Below are positions 1 to 5,842 of a stretch of 5,986 nt of DNA, one piece after another. Position 1 is the first letter of the stretch; each line of letters opens with the position of its first letter. Origin of the DNA: JAGTVB01 sp964624765 (GTDB lineage Bacteria; Pseudomonadota; Gammaproteobacteria; HK1); contig CAZUZO010000172.1 of assembly GCA_964624765.1 (NCBI GenBank), positions 1 through 5,986 of the forward strand, written 5' to 3'. The notes under the pieces are model-generated. The model had not been told where the DNA came from, did not search any database, and worked only from the letters and a program-made list of their open reading frames with translations. A program made the translations under genes and the position numbers.

Positions 1-68
1 GTTGCATAGCAGGTTTTTTCACAACCTCTGAGCCTCGTTGGGCCATGGTCATCGTTGCAACCGGACCA

Positions 69-1133
69 TCAACACGACAGCCGTTGCCGGGATTGTTCGG
101 AGAAATATCTGAGGCGGTACAGGTGCCAGGGCTGCTGGAAGCCGTCACGACAAAAGCCATAGCGAAAGGTGTCCGGCAGTGCGGGCAGATCGTAGCGGAG
201 ATCCGTGAACCAGACGCAGGTTTGACCATGACGGCTGTCGATACGCGACAGGCTGGGGTAGGCAGCAAAACGCCGGAAAGGTTCGAATCGAGGATCCTCC
301 CACAGCCGCTCGACCCATGTCCGGAGTTCAGGCCGGTCACCGTAGAGGTGTCGGACTTGCCAGGTCAAGCGTGCCGGCGGCCGATAGGCACCCGCTAGCT
401 CCTTCAACCACGCCGGGCGGCCTAACCGCGCTCTCATCGGCGAGCCATGGCCTGCCAGGTTGACGTAAGCCTGGTAATAGCGTGGACCCTCGACACCGAT
501 GAGTTTCCAGTTAAACGGTGACAACGGCTGCGCCAGTGCCGACAGCTCCTCGATGGCAAGGCCGCGTGCCTGCAATGACGCCCAGCCAACGTTTAGCGCA
601 CGGCTCTGGAGAGCCGCTTGGCCAGCGACATACAGACACAGCACAACAAAACCGATCCCGGCAACCGTTCGCCGCGCCGTCCACAGGCTCAGCACGAGCC
701 CCACCAGGACGATTCCGGTGAACCAGGGGTCGATGACGAACGTCGTAGCGAAGCTCAGGCGCCGATCGGACAGCGGGAACAGCACCGCCGTGCCATAGGC
801 GGTGATGAGGTCGGAAACGATATGGGAGCCGATAGCTAGGCCGCTGACGAACACAGCCTCCAGGAAAGCGAAGCGTCGATCCGCCAGACGCACAAACACC
901 CCGCCGATCAGGATCGCCCAGAGCGGCAGAAGCACCACGGAGTGCGTCGGCCCTTGGTGCCAGTCGGCCAGGAAAATCAGTGGGTTGAACAGAAAGCCAA
1001 GAAAATCGATGTCTGGAAAGGTCGCTGCGATACCACCGAGCAGCAGGCGCTCGCGGGTATTTAACCGGGACCGCTTTGGCACCACCACGTGAGCGACCGT
1101 GGCCCCGAGCAGGGCATGGGTGAAGATATCCAC
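69..1133 (-). CDS. Membrane-bound metal-dependent hydrolase, YdjM/DUF457 family
   Basis: This is a predicted inner-membrane metal-dependent hydrolase of 354 residues; the substrate of the family is not established. The N-terminus has the family signature MDIFTHALLG (H6), followed by PDIDF (D41, D43), an HQGPTHS motif (H59, H64) and H104-xxx-D108, which together look like the expected metal-ligand set. Hydrophobic segments lie near residues 66-80, 92-112, 134-150 and 157-175. A polar region of about 170 residues follows; E. coli YdjM is much shorter (about 200 residues), so this is the long form with a soluble C-terminal part. The start is GTG: two in-frame TAG codons lie a few codons upstream, so no longer protein is possible. 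The ribosome binding site is weak (an AGG in GTAGGCTGGTCTG). It is transcribed away from the small gene at 1421. Family assignment is firm; biochemical role is unknown. Confidence 0.88.
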   Translation of the reverse strand: MDIFTHALLGATVAHVVVPKRSRLNTRERLLLGGIAATFPDIDFLGFLFNPLIFLADWHQGPTHSVVLLPLWAILIGGVFVRLADRRFAFLEAVFVSGLAIGSHIVSDLITAYGTAVLFPLSDRRLSFATTFVIDPWFTGIVLVGLVLSLWTARRTVAGIGFVVLCLYVAGQAALQSRALNVGWASLQARGLAIEELSALAQPLSPFNWKLIGVEGPRYYQAYVNLAGHGSPMRARLGRPAWLKELAGAYRPPARLTWQVRHLYGDRPELRTWVERLWEDPRFEPFRRFAAYPSLSRIDSRHGQTCVWFTDLRYDLPALPDTFRYGFCRDGFQQPWHLYRLRYFSEQSRQRLSC

Positions 1134-1289
1134 CAGACCAGCCTACTAAATGAATGGGAGAGCGGCTAGGAAGGCGGGTTGCTCACGCTGGCCTAGCGTA
1201 CTGCGGCGCTCGCACCGCCCTCAGCCGGTGAGACCCAGCGGGCAACACCCGTCGGCGTGAACTGACCCCCGTTTGCATTGTCTACGACA

Positions 1290-1317
1290 ATACCGGTATC
1301 GCACTAATACTGGGTAT
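1290..1317. promoter_or_regulatory. Tandem ATAC...GTAT palindromes, possible operator
   Basis: ATACCGGTAT at 1290-1299 is a perfect 10-base palindrome. Eight bases later, 1307-1317 reads ATACTGGGTAT, the same half-sites (ATAC and GTAT) around a 3-base centre. The dyad centres are 17.5 bases apart, a little under two helical turns. They lie 104-131 bases upstream of a gene for a ribbon-helix-helix-like protein; regulators of that fold commonly bind tandem short palindromes and repress their own promoter. That this is an autoregulatory operator is inference. Confidence 0.35.
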
Positions 1318-1402
1318 GAACCATGCTGAGTGCCACGATTCGGGGCTAAACCCATCGTGCACATGACATCGCAGGAACGAGGCACAGGGCCAATAAACTC
1401 GC

Positions 1403-1411
1403 AGAAGGAGG
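1403..1411 (+). promoter_or_regulatory. Ribosome binding site for the 1421 start
   Basis: AGAAGGAGG lies 9 bases before the ATG at 1421. It is a near-perfect Shine-Dalgarno sequence and supports the long form of the small protein. Confidence 0.75.
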
Positions 1412-1420
1412 CTAAGTACT

Positions 1421-1774
1421 ATGTCACCCTCCGCCAATCGCCATGAAGAATCACAGCAAAACAGTTCCCCACCATCCGAGGCAGTGCGTCAAGTGGCCGC
1501 AACAGCTAAGGGAGGCGAACAAGTGAATGGCAAAGAGAGCATGTTTTCCATCCAAACCCGTCACGACAACGCCGGGCGCGTCATCGTTATCGGCCGACCG
1601 ACGCGAAAACGCGCTCAGGCATTCCTGAACATTCCGATCTCGGATAACACCCGCAGGCGCCTAGATGAACAGCTCGTTGGCTCTCTGGCGATGGGTGCCA
1701 GCGCCCTATTGGAGTGGGCACTGCAAGAATTGCAGCAGAAGGAGATCAGCATCGAGGCACGGCCTCAGAATTAG
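1421..1774 (+). CDS. Small ribbon-helix-helix-like protein, unrecognised family
   Basis: I do not recognise this 117-residue protein as a named family. Residues 1-40 are polar and low in complexity (rich in S, Q, N, E), likely disordered. Residues 67-107 fit a ribbon-helix-helix pattern: a short strand (AFLNIPIS), a helix (about 75-86, with RRRLDEQL), a Gly-containing turn and a second amphipathic helix (about 93-106, ASALLEWALQEL). Such domains dimerise and bind DNA through the strand, as in CopG/Arc repressors and many antitoxins. No toxin gene is adjacent, so a free-standing regulator is more likely than an antitoxin. The ATG has an excellent ribosome binding site. An in-frame GTG at 1523 (residue 35) is preceded by a second strong site and would give an 83-residue form that keeps the whole putative DNA-binding domain. 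Tandem palindromes upstream suggest self-regulation. Coding status is likely; function is inferred. Confidence 0.7.
   Translation: MSPSANRHEESQQNSSPPSEAVRQVAATAKGGEQVNGKESMFSIQTRHDNAGRVIVIGRPTRKRAQAFLNIPISDNTRRRLDEQLVGSLAMGASALLEWALQELQQKEISIEARPQN
1508..1515 (+). promoter_or_regulatory. Internal ribosome binding site before in-frame GTG 1523
   Basis: AAGGGAGG lies inside the small gene, 7 bases before an in-frame GTG at 1523-1525. It is about as good as the site for the upstream ATG. It could drive a second, shorter product lacking the polar N-terminal 34 residues, or could mark the true start. Confidence 0.4.
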
Positions 1775-1863
1775 AGGCTCAATGCAAAGCCAACCTTACA
1801 GCTCCGATCGCTTACCCCCCAGGTGAACGACCGCTAGCGGCTCTCTGAGGCCGCGTTGGCGCA

Positions 1864-1894
1864 GGCGCGCCCCCGGCGTTCCGGCGGGCGCACC
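1864..1894. terminator. GC-rich hairpin between convergent genes
   Basis: CCGG (1873-1876) and CCGG (1881-1884) close a CGTT loop. The stem continues through 1867-1872 (GCGCCC) paired with 1886-1891 (GGGCGC) across a single bulged C at 1885, and resumes with GG/CC after one mismatch. It lies between genes at 1421 (plus) and 1969 (minus) that point at each other, where a bidirectional terminator is expected. Neither side has a T-run, so it is not a classical intrinsic terminator; it may block 3' exonucleases or assist Rho-dependent ending. Confidence 0.4.
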
Positions 1895-1945
1895 ATCATA
1901 GCGCCGCTCCCTGCCCTATATACCTGTTAAGCGGCTGCGGGCCAC

Positions 1946-1964
1946 TCGCGATGGTTGCTCGCGA
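1946..1964 (-). terminator. Short hairpin just after the DUF3365 stop codon
   Basis: TCGCGA occurs at 1946-1951 and again at 1959-1964 with a 7-base loop, forming a 6-bp stem. It begins 5 bases after the TGA of the minus-strand gene. No U-tract follows, so terminator function is only suggested by position. Confidence 0.25.
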
Positions 1965-1968
1965 CTTC

Positions 1969-2553
1969 TCACTCTTGAAGCGGTTGGCGAATCGTGAACG
2001 CTCCCCGCAAATCCCCCACCGAAAAGCCGGTCGCTTGGTCTTGCGGATAAGCCTCCTTGAGCCTTGCGGCAACGGATGGTGCCAACGCCTCACCGTGACA
2101 GGTCAAGCACACCGGTTGCGTCGGAATGGCCTTCATGTACCGGAACTCATCCTGTCCATTCGCAGAAACGACCGCGTACTGCTCCATCTGCTGCGGATCC
2201 TCACCGCCTGCCACCCGTCGTTCGAACTCCTCAAGCACGCCTCGCTCCCACGCGTCGGGAGCGTTGTTCGAATTGCGCAGCCTGAGACTGGTCCGTCCCA
2301 CGTCCCAGCCTTTCGCCTGTGAGACTTGCGCCGCGATTTCCGGTGCCTGTTCTTGACAAACATCGACGGCATAGGTTGGCCCACCGGAGGCCATGGCCGA
2401 GCTCAGCGCGCTCTTGAGAGCCATGGCAAATTCCCCGGTGGCGGCTCGGCTACCCGCTAGCCGATCCTCTACTTCGCCAGCCAGGGGAGAGCCCAAAACC
2501 AGGCAACCCACCACGCCGATTAGAGCCAGCAGCCGCATCGTCGGTACTCTCAT
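1969..2553 (-). CDS. Exported c-type monohaem protein, Tll0287-like/DUF3365
   Basis: This is a predicted periplasmic or membrane-anchored cytochrome-like protein of 194 residues. A hydrophobic export segment spans about residues 7-21, with SPLA-GE as a possible signal peptidase I site near residue 25. Cys17 sits in V-V-G-C, which also fits a lipobox, so a lipoprotein is an alternative. Family hallmarks follow in order: a VDVCQEQAPEIA block (Cys66), RTSLRLRN...NAPDAWE (88-103), RYMKAI (138-143) and the haem-binding CLTCH at 149-153. The domain is known from the cyanobacterial haem protein Tll0287 and from sensor proteins; here no kinase or cyclase output domain is attached, so it may be a small redox carrier or sensor. 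I chose ATG 2553 because GAGG lies 9 bases upstream; a GTG at 2568 would add five residues but has a poorer site. It stands alone between divergent and convergent neighbours. Family is firm; role is unknown. Confidence 0.87.
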   Translation of the reverse strand: MRVPTMRLLALIGVVGCLVLGSPLAGEVEDRLAGSRAATGEFAMALKSALSSAMASGGPTYAVDVCQEQAPEIAAQVSQAKGWDVGRTSLRLRNSNNAPDAWERGVLEEFERRVAGGEDPQQMEQYAVVSANGQDEFRYMKAIPTQPVCLTCHGEALAPSVAARLKEAYPQDQATGFSVGDLRGAFTIRQPLQE

Positions 2554-2562
2554 CGCTACCTG

Positions 2563-2566
2563 CCTC
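2563..2566 (-). promoter_or_regulatory. Ribosome binding site favouring the ATG start at 2553
   Basis: On the minus strand GAGG precedes ATG 2553 by 9 bases. The alternative GTG at 2568 overlaps the region just before this site and has only a loose GGGTGGG upstream, so 2553 is preferred. Confidence 0.45.
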
Positions 2567-2718
2567 ACTGCCCACCCGTAACCAAACTCTGCCCATGATC
2601 AAAGCCAATACTACCATAATGAGGCGACCACCCAGGCTTCAAATCACAACTCCTCTCTCATAGCCCTTGCATCAACCCCTGAAAATTGCGTTCAATGATC
2701 GCTCCAATCGATTCCATC

Positions 2719-2725
2719 AAGGAGG
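2719..2725 (+). promoter_or_regulatory. Ribosome binding site fixing the DJ-1/PfpI start
   Basis: AAGGAGG lies 10 bases before ATG 2736. The open frame extends upstream to a TTG at 2667, but that codon has no comparable site and the extra 23 residues are not part of the DJ-1 fold, so 2736 is the start. Confidence 0.75.
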
Positions 2726-2735
2726 CATCACCGTC

Positions 2736-3323
2736 ATGGCAAGCAAAAATATCTTGATGTTAGTCGGTGACTTCGTAGAAGACTACGAGGCCATGGTGCC
2801 CTTTCAAATGCTCTCGATGGTCGGCCATAACGTCGTTTCGGTTTGCCCTGGGAAGAAGCCCGGCGATACCGTCCGCACTGCTGTGCATGACTTTGAGGGC
2901 GACCAAACCTATAGCGAGAAACCCGGTCACCGCTTCGCGATCAACGGTGATTTCGACGACATCGATACCCAGGATTTCGATGCGCTCGTCATTCCCGGTG
3001 GCCGTGCTCCTGAATACTTGCGATTAAATGAGCGGTTGCTCGATATGGTGCGCCAGTTCGCCGCCGCTGACAAACCCATCGCCGCGATCTGCCATGGAGC
3101 ACAGATCCTCACCGCCGCGGGGGTCATAGAAGGAAAACAGTGCACAGCCTACCCCGCAGTAAAACCGGAGGTAGAACGCGCAGGGGCGAACTGGGCCGAA
3201 CCGAATGAAAGTTACAGCAACGCTTACGTCGACGGCCACCTCGTGACCGCGTCCGCCTGGCCTGCCCATCCGGAATGGATGAGAAAGTTTCTAGAGGTCC
3301 TGGGCTCCCGAATCGAACCTTGA
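2736..3323 (+). CDS. DJ-1/PfpI family protein, DJ-1D-like (putative glyoxalase/deglycase)
   Basis: This is a 195-residue cytosolic DJ-1/PfpI protein. The nucleophilic elbow AAICHGAQIL places the reactive cysteine at C119 with H120 next to it. The acidic partner is E18 in EDYEAMVPFQ. The blocks VCPGKKPGD (36-44), TAVHDFEGDQTY (48-59), VIPGGRAPEYL (85-95) and CTAYPAV (136-142) match, from memory, a single domain of the plant tandem-domain DJ-1D proteins. Those convert methylglyoxal and glyoxal to hydroxy acids without a cofactor; related bacterial proteins have been described as proteases or deglycases, so the exact activity is inferred. The length is that of one domain, so the active unit is probably a homodimer or trimer. 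No signal peptide is present. The GH31 alpha-glucosidase follows on the same strand after 125 bases; detoxifying sugar-derived aldehydes beside a glucose-releasing enzyme would be consistent but is not demonstrated. Confidence 0.92.
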   Translation: MASKNILMLVGDFVEDYEAMVPFQMLSMVGHNVVSVCPGKKPGDTVRTAVHDFEGDQTYSEKPGHRFAINGDFDDIDTQDFDALVIPGGRAPEYLRLNERLLDMVRQFAAADKPIAAICHGAQILTAAGVIEGKQCTAYPAVKPEVERAGANWAEPNESYSNAYVDGHLVTASAWPAHPEWMRKFLEVLGSRIEP

Positions 3324-3374
3324 TACCCGACCCATGATACCCACCACCATGGAATGATGATCCGCAGTCGTACC

Positions 3375-3411
3375 CCTCGCTTCCCCTGCCGCAGATGAGC
3401 CGGAAGCGAGG
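3375..3411. promoter_or_regulatory. Perfect 10-bp inverted repeat upstream of GH31
   Basis: CCTCGCTTCC (3375-3384) and GGAAGCGAGG (3402-3411) are perfect inverted copies separated by 17 bases. In RNA this is a strong stem-loop between the DJ-1-like gene and the alpha-glucosidase, ending 37 bases before the GH31 start. No T-run follows, so it is not a classical terminator. It could be an attenuator, an mRNA-stabilising hairpin or an operator. The possible upstream ATG at 3395 sits in the loop and lacks a ribosome binding site. Confidence 0.45.
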
Positions 3412-3437
3412 ACGGCCGGCTCGGGCACCCGCCTGGC

Positions 3438-3442
3438 GGAGG
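3438..3442 (+). promoter_or_regulatory. Ribosome binding site fixing the GH31 start
   Basis: GGAGG lies 6 bases before ATG 3449. The in-frame ATG at 3395 has no such site, and its 18 extra residues are arginine-rich (SRKRGRPARAP...), unlike a GH31 N-terminus, so 3449 is preferred. Confidence 0.7.
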
Positions 3443-3448
3443 CACAAG

Positions 3449-5842
3449 ATGGAACTCAAGCATTTCTTTTTTCTCCACCGGGTCGGGCAACATTTTCGCA
3501 CCGAGCGTGGCCTCGAAGTGTACGTCGACGAGGAGCGGCTGCGGGTGGAGGTTCTGCGCAAGGATATCGTACGCCTACAGATCAGCCGGCAACAACGCTT
3601 CGACGAGCGACCGACGTTCTCAACGACGACTGAGATCGATGCCGGCACAGCCGACTTCTCCATCACCGAAACAGCATACGACTTGCGGATCGCCACCGAG
3701 CCAATCGAGGTCGTGATCCGCAAAGCACCCTTTGCCATCGATATCTACCGTCGCGGTGGGCCACCGATCCTTGAAAGCCATCGCAGCGCCCGCGGCGCCG
3801 GGCAAGCCTATGGCACACTCAACGATATGTTCGTCGTGGTTCGCCGTTGCCAACCCGACGACGCCATCTACGGGCTCGGTGAAAAGACCGGCCGCTTCAA
3901 TCGCAAAGGCCGCACCTTCTCACTCTGGAACACCGATGTCCTGGGTCCCGATGAAAGGGGCCAAGCACCTAAGGATGCAGGCAGCACCGCGTTCGACCCG
4001 TACTATATCTCGATCCCTTTCTTCTGCTGCTTGGACCGCCGCACCGCCGCCGCGGCCGGCTTTTTCCTCGACAATACCTTTCGTTCGGAGTTCGATTTCT
4101 CCCGCCCCGATCAGTACCGAATGCTTTTTTTCGGTGGTCATTACACCGAATATGTACTGGCCGGTCCCTCCCTGAAAGCCATCCTGGAGGGGCTCAGCTG
4201 GCTTATCGGCCCGATGCCGCGCCCTCCGGTGTGGGCTCTCGGGCACCATCAGTGTCGCTGGCAGGCCTACACCCACGAGACCTTGCTCGATCTCGCCACC
4301 CAATATCGAGAACGGGAAATCCCCTGCGATGCGCTGTGGCTCGACATCGACTATCTGGACGGCTATCGCGTCTTCACCTGGGATACCAACCGGTTCCCAG
4401 CCCCTTCCGAAACCGTCTCTAGACTTAACGCCGATGGCTTCCAAGTCGTCACCATCATCGACCCAGGCGTGAAGGTGGAACCGGGCTATCGCATCTACGA
4501 ACAGGGCCGTGCCGGCAATCACTTCTGCAAAACTGAAGGGGGCGCCGTCTACACCGGCCAAGTGTGGCCCGGCGCGAGCGCCTTTCCGGATTTCCTACAA
4601 GCGCCGACCCAACGCTGGTGGGCACAGCACATCGCCGAGCAGATGTCGGCGACCGGCGTCGCTGGAATCTGGAACGACATGAATGAACCGGCCACGGGGG
4701 TCATCGACCCGATGCCGATGCGATTCGATGGGGGCCGGCAATCCCACCTGCGCCATCATAATCACTATGCGCTTCTCATGGCACTGGCCACCGCCGAAGG
4801 TTGTCGACAAGCGATGCCCGATGGCCGTCCCTTCGTGCTCAGTCGCGCGGGTTGTGCCGGCATCCAACGCTATAGCGCGAACTGGCTCGGGGATAACTTC
4901 TCCCGTTGGGACCACCTCTGGATGAGCATGCCGATGAGTATGGGGCTCGCCTTGTCCGGGCAACCCTGCGTCGGGGCCGATGTGGGGGGATTCGCTGGCC
5001 ATTGCTTCCCCGAGCTGCTGGTGCGCTGGTACCAATGCGCAGCGCTGACCCCCTTTTGCCGCAACCACAGCGCCACCGGTACTGCGGAACAGTATCCTTG
5101 GTCCTTCGGCCCCACGGTCGAAGCCCTGTGCCGCCACGCCCTCCGGATGCGCTACCGACTGATGCCTTATGTGTACGCCGCGTTTGTGACCGCCTCCGAA
5201 AGCGGAACGCCCATCCAGAGACCCTTGGTCTACGAGTTCCAAGCAGATATCGCCGCCCACGATATCGATGACGTTTACCTGTTCGGTGAGCAGATGTTGG
5301 TGGCACCAGTCTATACTCCCGGCCAGCGCGAGCGTGAGGTCTACCTTCCCGAAGGAACCTGGTATCACTGGCATACCGGCGAGATTTTTCACGGACCGCG
5401 AATCATCAAGGTCGCCGCTCCGATTCACTATATCCCCGTATTCGCACGCGGTGGCGGCATCATTCCGAGCTGGCCCACCGTACCTCTGACCACCGCCGGT
5501 TACCAACCTCCCAGCATCGATCTCCATGTGTTCTTGCCCCATACCTCGATCCAACAGCGCTCGACCTTACAGGAAGACGACGGATTGAGCTTAGCCTACC
5601 GACGAGGTGATTTCCGGCGCACGGATTTGCTGTTGGAGCGCGATGGGAGGCGGTTTCAGCTTTCTGCATCGGTCACGGGCAACGGTTTTCCCGCCTGGCG
5701 GCGGGCTGGGTTTCGGTTGCGCTTTTACGGCACGCGGTTGGACCGGGTCGAGCTCAACGGCCGATCGTGTCGCCTTGTCGATAACACGCTGATCCTGAAC
5801 AATCACCGTGAAGGCTTTATACTGTCTGGGACGATCGTCTGA
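3449..5842 (+). CDS. Glycoside hydrolase family 31 alpha-glucosidase
   Basis: This retaining exo-alpha-glucosidase of 797 residues should release glucose from the non-reducing ends of maltose, malto-oligosaccharides or related alpha-glucosides. It has no signal peptide, so it is cytoplasmic. The N-terminal beta-sandwich (about 1-250) contains YGLGEKTGRFNRKG (141-154). The catalytic barrel (about 257-590) opens with ALGHHQCRW (263-271) and carries WLDIDYLDG (297-305), the nucleophile D410 in GIWNDMNEPA, SRAG (465-468, R466), the acid/base D482 in NWLGDNFS, and R538/H540 in PFCRNHS. The WNDMNEP form is typical of alpha-glucosidases rather than alpha-xylosidases. The C-terminal beta domains include QRPLVYEF and a DUF5110-like region. 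Length is normal and no frameshift is seen. Start chosen by ribosome binding site. The stop codon overlaps the first base of a palindromic repeat, so the last few residues may have been altered by its insertion. Exact substrate preference cannot be read from sequence. Confidence 0.95.
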   Translation: MELKHFFFLHRVGQHFRTERGLEVYVDEERLRVEVLRKDIVRLQISRQQRFDERPTFSTTTEIDAGTADFSITETAYDLRIATEPIEVVIRKAPFAIDIYRRGGPPILESHRSARGAGQAYGTLNDMFVVVRRCQPDDAIYGLGEKTGRFNRKGRTFSLWNTDVLGPDERGQAPKDAGSTAFDPYYISIPFFCCLDRRTAAAAGFFLDNTFRSEFDFSRPDQYRMLFFGGHYTEYVLAGPSLKAILEGLSWLIGPMPRPPVWALGHHQCRWQAYTHETLLDLATQYREREIPCDALWLDIDYLDGYRVFTWDTNRFPAPSETVSRLNADGFQVVTIIDPGVKVEPGYRIYEQGRAGNHFCKTEGGAVYTGQVWPGASAFPDFLQAPTQRWWAQHIAEQMSATGVAGIWNDMNEPATGVIDPMPMRFDGGRQSHLRHHNHYALLMALATAEGCRQAMPDGRPFVLSRAGCAGIQRYSANWLGDNFSRWDHLWMSMPMSMGLALSGQPCVGADVGGFAGHCFPELLVRWYQCAALTPFCRNHSATGTAEQYPWSFGPTVEALCRHALRMRYRLMPYVYAAFVTASESGTPIQRPLVYEFQADIAAHDIDDVYLFGEQMLVAPVYTPGQREREVYLPEGTWYHWHTGEIFHGPRIIKVAAPIHYIPVFARGGGIIPSWPTVPLTTAGYQPPSIDLHVFLPHTSIQQRSTLQEDDGLSLAYRRGDFRRTDLLLERDGRRFQLSASVTGNGFPAWRRAGFRLRFYGTRLDRVELNGRSCRLVDNTLILNNHREGFILSGTIV

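Larger units (their letters stand above)
1134..1420. other. Divergent intergenic spacer (287 bases)
   Basis: No gene is visible on either strand. The spacer should hold the promoters of both flanking genes, but I could not find a convincing -35/-10 pair. It contains short potential hairpins at 1185-1199 (ACGCT/AGCGT, 5-base loop) and 1239-1251 (CGGG/CCCG, 5-base loop), the ATAC...GTAT palindromes at 1290-1317, and the ribosome binding site at 1403-1411. Confidence 0.6.

Noticed and set aside
11..27. AGGTT/AACCT hairpin downstream of the YdjM-like gene, considered as a terminator.
   Set aside because: The stem is only 5 bp and no T-run follows in the direction of transcription of the minus-strand gene.
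45..398. A 117-codon plus-strand open frame opposite the end of the YdjM-like gene.
   Set aside because: It is antisense to a well-supported gene and its product has no family features or ribosome binding site.
601..616. CGGCTCT-GG-AGAGCCG inverted repeat with 7-base arms.
   Set aside because: It lies within the coding sequence of the YdjM-like gene and is most simply explained by codon content.
1421..1774. The small ribbon-helix-helix-like gene considered as the antitoxin of a toxin-antitoxin pair.
   Set aside because: No toxin-like frame lies next to it; the downstream neighbour is a convergent haem protein gene and the upstream one a divergent membrane hydrolase gene.
2667..2696. TTGCAT...TTCAAT considered as a sigma-70 promoter for the DJ-1-like gene.
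   Set aside because: The -10 element matches the consensus at only four positions and lacks the key second-position A; too weak to call.
3321..3342. Direct repeat TGATACCC at 3321-3328 and 3335-3342.
   Set aside because: Only 8 bases, two copies, one including the stop codon of the DJ-1-like gene; likely chance.
4595..5554. A 319-codon open frame on the minus strand opposite the alpha-glucosidase gene (and another at 3920-4561).
   Set aside because: Both lie wholly antisense to a gene with complete catalytic motifs, show no recognisable domain, and are typical long antisense frames of GC-rich coding DNA.
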